From assembly GCA_024684535.1 (NCBI GenBank), contig JAIKWQ010000071.1, positions 1-34,857 of the forward strand: 34,857 nt of DNA, given 5' to 3'. Origin of the DNA: Eubacterium sp. Its GTDB lineage: Bacteria; Bacillota; Clostridia; Lachnospirales; Lachnospiraceae. How positions within the stretch are numbered: the first letter of the stretch is position 1; the number at the start of each line of letters is the position of its first letter. The notes under the pieces are model-generated. The model ran no database searches, had not been told where the DNA came from, and saw only the letters and a program-made list of their open reading frames with translations. The position numbers and the translations under genes were made by a program. Of this stretch, positions 28,590 through 34,857 are shown piece after piece.

Positions 28590-29099
28590 TTAGTCCTTCA
28601 GTCCTTCTCTTTCCATAACTTCCTTGACTTCATCTGAGTTGTAGAGCTTGCCTTTTTCGGCTTTTTCAACATACATCTTTCCACCCAGATGATCTATCTC
28701 GTGAACCAAAGCTCTGGCAAGTAGCCCCTCTCCTTCCAGGATAACCTCGTTCATATCAAGATCATATGCTTTTACTTTCACGCGCATCGGCCTGGTAACT
28801 ATCCCAACTTTGTCAGGAACACTCAAGCATCCTTCCAAACCTCTTTGCTCTCCGTCAGACTCTATAACCTCAGGATTGATCATAACTATCGGATCAGTAT
28901 GCTCTTCTGTAATATCAACAACTGCGATTTTTTTCAGTATCCCTACCTGCGGCGCTGCGAGTCCGACACCGTCTGCGTCATACATGGTATCGAACATATC
29001 CTCAACCAAAATTCTGATCTTTTCAGTAACCTCAGTTACTTCCTTGCAGTTTTTCTCAAGTATCGAATCTCCATACTCCCTGATGTTACGAATTGCCAT
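28590..29099 (-). CDS. def: Peptide deformylase
   Basis: 169 aa; GVGLAAPQVG, EGCLSVP, HEIDHLGG (H-E-x-D-H). Confidence 0.98.
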   Translation of the reverse strand: MAIRNIREYGDSILEKNCKEVTEVTEKIRILVEDMFDTMYDADGVGLAAPQVGILKKIAVVDITEEHTDPIVMINPEVIESDGEQRGLEGCLSVPDKVGIVTRPMRVKVKAYDLDMNEVILEGEGLLARALVHEIDHLGGKMYVEKAEKGKLYNSDEVKEVMEREGLKD

Positions 29100-29129
29100 T
29101 TCTAATGTCCTCCGATGTAATTCATTGAA

Positions 29130-31385
29130 TTAATTCCTGATATAATTCACTCTGTTGTTTTTGTTCCATTTTTCATTATTCATCATTTCAGAGATGCTGT
29201 CAATCAGCCTTGTTATCTCTTCATCGCTGTCGCTTTTTATATATATCAAGCGCCTGTAATAATCTTTAATCTTTGATACGCCGGCATCAGACGGTCCAAT
29301 CACAGAAGCATCTTCAGATGCCGATTTTTCGGCATATTCCGCAATTCTATCGGCACATCTGATCACTTCATCCTCTGATTTTGAACTTACAGTAAGCTCG
29401 AGCATTTTTCTATAGGGCGGATAGCCCATCATTCTTCGAAAAATCAACTCTCTCTCATAAAAATGTTCTGATTCTCCTGTGGCAACCGCCTCGATACAGT
29501 ACTCATCCGGTTTATATGTCTGTATCACAAACTCTCCCTTCTTGTTTACTCGGCCTGCTCTTCCTCCCGCCTGCATCAAAAGCTGATAGGTTCTCTCGTT
29601 GCTCTCATAATCGCCCTCGTGCATACTCAGGTCGGCTGCAATAGCCCCGACAAGCGTCACTCCCGATATATCGTGCCCTTTTACTATCATCTGGGTTCCG
29701 ACCAGGATATCCGCCTCTCCCTCTCGAAACGGAGCAAGAACCTTTTCATGGCCGTTTTTATTTTTTGTTGTATCGGCATCCATTCTGAGGACTTTGGCTT
29801 CCGGGAATTCAGACTTCACAAGCTCGTATACCTTTTCAGTTCCAAGTCCGAAAGCTGCTATATACGGTGATCCGCACTCAGGGCAAACCTTCGGCATATC
29901 CGCTTCGGAGCCACAATAATGGCATACAAGTCTGTCCGGTTTGCCGTATCGCATATGAGCTTTCATCGAGACATCACAATGATTGCATTTTATCACATAT
30001 CCGCAACTTCTACAAGATATAAATCCCGCAAAACCTCTCCTGTTGATAAACAGCATCGACTGCTCACCCTTTTGGAGCCTGTCATTTATCTTTTCTTTAA
30101 GTAACCTTGAGAAAATCGAATGGTTTTTTGCTTTCAATTCCTCCCTTAAGTCAACCACATGTACCTGTGGCATCGGAACCGAAGTAGCTCTTTCATTCAG
30201 TTTTAGAAGCTCATACTCACCGGACTTAGCCCGTACATACGTCTCTACGCTCGGCGTAGCGCTCGCGTAAATAACTGACGCATTTTCTCTTTTTGCTCGC
30301 TCCGCAGCCACCTCTCTCGCATCGTAGCAAGGCGTTTTTTCACTTTTATAGCTTTTTTCGTGTTCCTCATCTATAATGATAAGCCCCAACCTTTCAAAAG
30401 GGGCAAAAACAGCGGATCTCGCGCCGACTAGTACATCTATATCACCGTTCAGCGCTCTCTGATACTGATCATACCTTTCTCCGGCAGATAGTTTCGAGTG
30501 AACCACAGATACCCTGTCTCCGAAGTTCTCCACAAGTCTGTTTGCCGTCTGATACGCCAACGCAATTTCCGGAATCAGCACTATAGCCTGCATCCCTTTC
30601 GATATAGCGTATTTAATCATCCTGATGTATGTTTCAGTCTTTCCTGATCCTGTAACTCCGTACAGCAGGTAGTTTTTTCTCACTCCGTCATCTATATCTG
30701 CACACACACTGCTCACAGCGCGCTGCTGCTCGGGATTCAATTTTTTGTATTCTTCATCATCTTTGTAGGAATACCTGACTTCATCCGGTCTTCTGTACAC
30801 CAGCTCATCCGAAATACTTATTATTCCCTCTTTTATAAGTGCATCCGTTACATTTTTTGTGGCTTTGTACTTGGACAGCGCCTCAGAAGTGCTCAAAAGT
30901 CCCTCGCTTTTTTGCATAGCCCTAAGCAATCTCGCCTTGGCTACATGATGCTTTTTTTCGCACTTATCTATGTATTCTTCAAGCTTTTCACCTGTCACAA
31001 GAAAATTAAGCCAGTGCTTTTCCACCGGCTTAACCTTTAGCCTTACCGGCAATACAGTCTGTATTGCCTGATTCATACTACCCCCGTAACGGTCATGTAT
31101 ATACCCTGCTATACCGAGCAGTCTTCCGGCCGCAGGTACTTCTTTGTCTGCAATTCTGATTATGGACTTCAGCTTATCCCTGTCATAATCACTGTAATCC
31201 TTTATATTTATTACATATCCCGGTATTTCACGATTTCCTTTTCCAAAAGGTATTATGACCGCGGATCCTGATGATATTTTTCCAAAAAGTGAATCCGGAA
31301 TCAGATAATCAAAACCTTTGTCCAGAGATTCAGCCGATATGTCCACAATTATTGTGGCTATATTTTTCCTGTTAATATCAGCCAA
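29130..31385 (-). CDS. priA: Primosomal protein N' (PriA helicase)
   Basis: GVTGSGKTETYI, IIDEEHEKSYKS, ASATPSVETY, zinc-binding Cys clusters, QAGGRAGR. Track start 31415 overlaps the end of murF; TTG at 31385 after AGAGG is more plausible. Confidence 0.95.
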   Translation of the reverse strand: MADINRKNIATIIVDISAESLDKGFDYLIPDSLFGKISSGSAVIIPFGKGNREIPGYVINIKDYSDYDRDKLKSIIRIADKEVPAAGRLLGIAGYIHDRYGGSMNQAIQTVLPVRLKVKPVEKHWLNFLVTGEKLEEYIDKCEKKHHVAKARLLRAMQKSEGLLSTSEALSKYKATKNVTDALIKEGIISISDELVYRRPDEVRYSYKDDEEYKKLNPEQQRAVSSVCADIDDGVRKNYLLYGVTGSGKTETYIRMIKYAISKGMQAIVLIPEIALAYQTANRLVENFGDRVSVVHSKLSAGERYDQYQRALNGDIDVLVGARSAVFAPFERLGLIIIDEEHEKSYKSEKTPCYDAREVAAERAKRENASVIYASATPSVETYVRAKSGEYELLKLNERATSVPMPQVHVVDLREELKAKNHSIFSRLLKEKINDRLQKGEQSMLFINRRGFAGFISCRSCGYVIKCNHCDVSMKAHMRYGKPDRLVCHYCGSEADMPKVCPECGSPYIAAFGLGTEKVYELVKSEFPEAKVLRMDADTTKNKNGHEKVLAPFREGEADILVGTQMIVKGHDISGVTLVGAIAADLSMHEGDYESNERTYQLLMQAGGRAGRVNKKGEFVIQTYKPDEYCIEAVATGESEHFYERELIFRRMMGYPPYRKMLELTVSSKSEDEVIRCADRIAEYAEKSASEDASVIGPSDAGVSKIKDYYRRLIYIKSDSDEEITRLIDSISEMMNNEKWNKNNRVNYIRN

Positions 31386-31407
31386 AACTAATACCTCTTT
31401 TCGGAAT

Positions 31408-32826
31408 TTATACAATTGCTTTCACAACATCGTCAAGATGCATACCCCTTGACGCTTTGAGAAGCACCCAATCATCTTCTTTCAAATCTGCTTTGAGTGC
31501 TTTTATCAGACCGAAGTTGTCTGAAAAACTCTTGCTTTCTATGTCAGAATTCGCCTTCAAAAAGTTTACTATTGCCTTTGATTCATTACCAACGCAGTAA
31601 ACCGCATCAAGCTTTCTGTTCTGTTTTGCTTCATTTACGATATAAGCCCCTATGCTTTTGTGAAGCTCCTCAGACATATCTCCGAGCTCCAAAACATCAC
31701 CGAGCACCGCAATCCTTCTTCCGTTTCCTTCGTGCGAAAACAACGCGCGCAGGGTACTTCTGATGGAAGCAGGACTGGCATTATATGTATCATCTATGAT
31801 ATGATATCCGTTTTTATGGTGAATCTCACCTCTCATAGAGAGCGGCATATAATTATGAACTGCATCTGCAGCATCCTCAAGCGACACATCAAGCATTCTT
31901 CCAACTGCAATAGCTACAACCGCATTGGTTACATTGTGCTCGCCCATTACGCCGAGCGAAACCTCACATGACTCATCACCATGATGATAGGTGAATTTTT
32001 CCTCTCCGTTTTCAACCCTCACATCTGACGCATAGCTTGATATCTGCGCCAAATCCGTTTTTATATCAGACTCAATCCCGTAGAATGAAACCCTGCAATC
32101 ACCCTTGCAGCAGTCGTACGGAAGATTTGTTCTGATCAAGTCATAGAGATCTCCGTTCGCACATGCAAAAACTCTGCCTTTTTCATCAAACTCGCGGATA
32201 ATCCTGCCTTTTTCGGAGCAGATATTCTCTCTTGTTTTGAAATTGCCTATATGCGCCACACCGATATTCGTGATAACCGCAGCACTCGGACGCGCTATAT
32301 CAACAAGCGAATCCATTTCGTCAAAAAGACTTACGCCCATCTCAAAAACGGCAACCTCCACATCGTCCTCAAGGTAAAACATCATCAGCGGAAGTCCAAT
32401 TTGAGAATTGAGATTTTTGTAAGTTATCAACGTTTTGTATTTTTTTGACAGAACTTCACCGATCATCTCTTTCGTCGAAGTCTTTCCAACGCTTCCGGTC
32501 ACACCTATAACAGGGATGTCAAACTGACTTCTGTACCAGGCCGCAAGGTCTTGCAACGCTTTGACTGTATCATCAACCAGTACACATGCTCCCTTGTCGG
32601 ATTTTATGCTGTCATCTGATGACAAAACACAAGTTGCTCCGGCATCAAACACGTCAGGAATGTACACGTGCGCGTCAACTTTCGCGCCAATGATCGGCAC
32701 AAAAAGAAATCCTTCTTTAATTTTTCTGGAATCGTGGTCAACGCCCGTAATTTCGGCTTTCGGATCACCGAAAAGCAGCTTTCCGCCAGTCGCTTTCACC
32801 ACTTCTTCTATCGTAATCGGTTTCAT
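31408..32826 (-). CDS. murF: UDP-N-acetylmuramoyl-tripeptide--D-alanyl-D-alanine ligase
   Basis: 472 aa; DHDSRKIKEGFLFVPI, VTGSVGKTSTKEMI, FEMGVSLFDEMD, IDDTYNASPASIRSTLRAL. Confidence 0.96.
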   Translation of the reverse strand: MKPITIEEVVKATGGKLLFGDPKAEITGVDHDSRKIKEGFLFVPIIGAKVDAHVYIPDVFDAGATCVLSSDDSIKSDKGACVLVDDTVKALQDLAAWYRSQFDIPVIGVTGSVGKTSTKEMIGEVLSKKYKTLITYKNLNSQIGLPLMMFYLEDDVEVAVFEMGVSLFDEMDSLVDIARPSAAVITNIGVAHIGNFKTRENICSEKGRIIREFDEKGRVFACANGDLYDLIRTNLPYDCCKGDCRVSFYGIESDIKTDLAQISSYASDVRVENGEEKFTYHHGDESCEVSLGVMGEHNVTNAVVAIAVGRMLDVSLEDAADAVHNYMPLSMRGEIHHKNGYHIIDDTYNASPASIRSTLRALFSHEGNGRRIAVLGDVLELGDMSEELHKSIGAYIVNEAKQNRKLDAVYCVGNESKAIVNFLKANSDIESKSFSDNFGLIKALKADLKEDDWVLLKASRGMHLDDVVKAIV

Positions 32827-32891
32827 TCATATCTCCCTTTGAAAAAATATGCCCATCGTACTATTTTTATCACTTTCCACCTGTACTCAAT

Positions 32892-33650
32892 TTATTCTCC
32901 GATGACGTCAGGCATATCGTATCTTCCGGGCCCCTTGCCGTTCAGGAATTTCGCAGCAGAGATTGCTCCCTTCCCGAATACTGCCTTTGAATAAGCTCTG
33001 TGTGAGAATGTGATAACCTCATCTTCGCCCGCAAATATCACGTCGTGATCTCCGACTATAGTTCCGCCTCTGACAGCAGAGATTCCAAGCTCTTTCTTGC
33101 TACGTTTTTCACGCTTGGTTGATCTGTCATATACATACTCATACGCATTGTCCGCAGCTTCATTCACGGCATCAGCAAGCGCAAGAGCTGTTCCTGACGG
33201 AGCATCAACCTTTTGGTTGTGGTGTTTTTCAACAATCTCTATATCATATCCTTCTTTTGCAAGTGTCTTGGTAGCCTCTTTCAAAATCTTTTTGAGCACA
33301 TTTATTCCGATTGAGTAGTTAGCAGATCTGAGAATAGCCGTTTTTTTCGAACACTCCTCAATATCAGCAATCTGCTCGTCCGTATATCCTGTTGTACACA
33401 GAACCGCCGGAAGCTGTCTCTCCTCGCAGAAGTTCAGTATATCTGCCAAAAGATCAGGCTTAGAAAAATCTATCAGCGCATCCGCTTCTATGTTGCAATC
33501 CTCAATGCTTGCAAATATCGGATATCCTGCATCTCTGTTAGGTACCAGGTCGATACCTGCAACTATAGTCGCGTCATTATCCTCAGCTGCAAGTCTGGTT
33601 ACTGTTCTTCCCATAGCTCCGTTGCAACCGCAAAGAATTATTCTTGTCAT
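32892..33650 (-). CDS. dapB: 4-hydroxy-tetrahydrodipicolinate reductase
   Basis: 252 aa; GCNGAMGRTV, DFSKPD, EKHHNQKVDAPSGTAL, ISAVRGGTIVGDHDVIFAGEDEVI. Confidence 0.97.
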   Translation of the reverse strand: MTRIILCGCNGAMGRTVTRLAAEDNDATIVAGIDLVPNRDAGYPIFASIEDCNIEADALIDFSKPDLLADILNFCEERQLPAVLCTTGYTDEQIADIEECSKKTAILRSANYSIGINVLKKILKEATKTLAKEGYDIEIVEKHHNQKVDAPSGTALALADAVNEAADNAYEYVYDRSTKREKRSKKELGISAVRGGTIVGDHDVIFAGEDEVITFSHRAYSKAVFGKGAISAAKFLNGKGPGRYDMPDVIGE

Positions 33651-33673
33651 TTTTCACCCTCCAAACCCGAAAT

Positions 33674-34564
33674 TCACGCCAGTTTGATTCCAATCTTTGC
33701 CATCTCATCGGCAAGTATTTTCGCATTTTTATCTTCCATTTCAGTCAGCGGAAGTCTGAGTCCGCCCACATCAAGCCCCATAAGGTTCATCGCTTTTTTA
33801 ACCGGTATCGGGTTAACTTCGATAAACAGCGCCTTGATCAAATCGTAGAATTTAAGCTGAAGCTTAGCCGCTGTAGCATAGTCTCCCGCAAGACACGCAG
33901 CAACCATATCGTGTGTCTCCTTCGGAATAACATTTGAAAGCACAGATATCACGCCTTTTCCGCCAAGAGACATCAAAGGTACCACAATATCGTCATTTCC
34001 GGAGTACACATCAACTCCACCATCTGAAAGACTGAGAACCTTCGCCGTCTCTGACAGGTCTCCCGTAGCATCTTTGACACCGACGATGTTGTCAACTTCT
34101 TTCCAGAGGCTAACTGCCGTTTCAGCTTCTATCTTCACTCCGGTACGCCCCGGAATGTTGTACATAAGCATTGGGAGCTTTGTTTCTTTTGCGATAGCTG
34201 AAAAATGAGCCTTCAGACCATTTTGAGTTGATTTATTGTAGTATGGAGTGACTACAAGAAGTCCGTCAGCTCCACATTTTTCAGCATCTTTGGTAAGCTC
34301 AATAGCTGTCGCGGTTGAGTTTGAGCCCGTTCCTGCTATGACAGGTATTCTTCCCGCAACTTTCTCACAGGTGAACTTAATGCAGTTCACGTGTTCCTCT
34401 TCTGACAGCGTTGACGCTTCTCCTGTGGTTCCACAGCTTATGATCGCATCTGTTCCGCCCTCAATCTGCATCTCGAGGATTTCATCGAGTTTTTCGTAGT
34501 TTACGCTTCCGTCAGCGTTCATTGGTGTGATAAGCGCTACGCCGGCTCCTTCAAAAATAGCCAT
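33674..34564 (-). CDS. dapA: 4-hydroxy-tetrahydrodipicolinate synthase
   Basis: 296 aa; CGTTGEASTLSEEEH, VVTPYYNKSTQNGL, MLYNIPGRTGVKI, GVKDATGDL. Confidence 0.98.
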   Translation of the reverse strand: MAIFEGAGVALITPMNADGSVNYEKLDEILEMQIEGGTDAIISCGTTGEASTLSEEEHVNCIKFTCEKVAGRIPVIAGTGSNSTATAIELTKDAEKCGADGLLVVTPYYNKSTQNGLKAHFSAIAKETKLPMLMYNIPGRTGVKIEAETAVSLWKEVDNIVGVKDATGDLSETAKVLSLSDGGVDVYSGNDDIVVPLMSLGGKGVISVLSNVIPKETHDMVAACLAGDYATAAKLQLKFYDLIKALFIEVNPIPVKKAMNLMGLDVGGLRLPLTEMEDKNAKILADEMAKIGIKLA

Positions 34565-34609
34565 GTTCTACCTCCAACTTTAAAAAATGTTTTCTAAATA
34601 ATTCTATTA

Positions 34610-34857
34610 TTATATCTCGTCCTTTTTGAGCTGTATCTCACTGACTACCTGAATGTAAGGCAGCAACTCCTCAGGGAGGATGTTACCGGTGATATACAGG
34701 CGCGAGTAGTCGCCGTCGAGGGTGAGAAGTTCTTTTACCTGGTCGATATTCAGAATTTCCAAGTCAAGAAGCCCCAAAAGCTCATCAAGCACGATAACTG
34801 CGCTCTCGCCGGTTTCGATAACCTTTCTCGCGTAGTTAAATCCATTCAGGATATTGA
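34610..34857 (-). CDS. CobO/BtuR-like corrinoid adenosyltransferase, C-terminal fragment (gene continues past right edge)
   Basis: Minus strand open to the edge: NILNGFNYARKVIETGESAVIVLDELLGLLDLEILNIDQVKELLTLDGDYSRLYITGNILPEELLPYIQVVSEIQLKKDEI; resembles the Walker-B (VLDE) and C-terminal TGN/EI-K part of P-loop CobO-type enzymes. Confidence 0.65.
   Translation of the reverse strand, partial: NILNGFNYARKVIETGESAVIVLDELLGLLDLEILNIDQVKELLTLDGDYSRLYITGNILPEELLPYIQVVSEIQLKKDEI

Noticed and set aside
34565-34609. Possible lysine riboswitch or T-box ahead of dapA
   Set aside because: The gap is only 45 nt with no recognisable aptamer or specifier/antiterminator motif.
1-34857. CRISPR array, transposase, phage structural genes, toxin-antitoxin or defence modules
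   Set aside because: No regularly spaced repeats, no transposase or nuclease-type accessory ORFs; the lysin-like domain at the left edge is an isolated secreted protein, not part of a visible prophage.

Overview
This 34.9 kb window looks like a housekeeping stretch of a Firmicutes (Clostridia, probably Lachnospiraceae-like) chromosome. Every protein-coding gene I can support lies on the minus strand. The only well-supported plus-strand gene is ssrA (tmRNA), which is convergent with smpB. Going right to left, in the direction of transcription, the blocks are: a cobO-like adenosyltransferase (partial), dapA, dapB, murF, priA, def, fmt, rsmB, rlmN, a PP2C phosphatase, a PASTA kinase, rsgA, rpe, ychF and lgt; then a division/cell-wall block mraZ-rsmH-ftsL-pbp-mraY-ftsW-ftsQ-ftsZ; then secG-rnr-smpB; a zinc-ribbon membrane protein; then recG, rsmD, a coiled-coil protein, ackA, and a secreted phage-endolysin-like cell-wall hydrolase that runs off the left edge. 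That last ORF is missing from the supplied track because it has no stop in the window. I see no CRISPR array, transposase, defence island or obvious novel multigene system. The signals most worth checking are small: a degenerate copy of the ssrA 3' end just downstream of ssrA (possible integration scar), a 10-bp-phased GTGG triplet between the mraZ promoter and start codon, a palindrome filling the spacer of the ftsZ promoter, a hairpin in the 5' UTR of the zinc-ribbon gene, and a long unexplained hairpin between lgt and mraZ.
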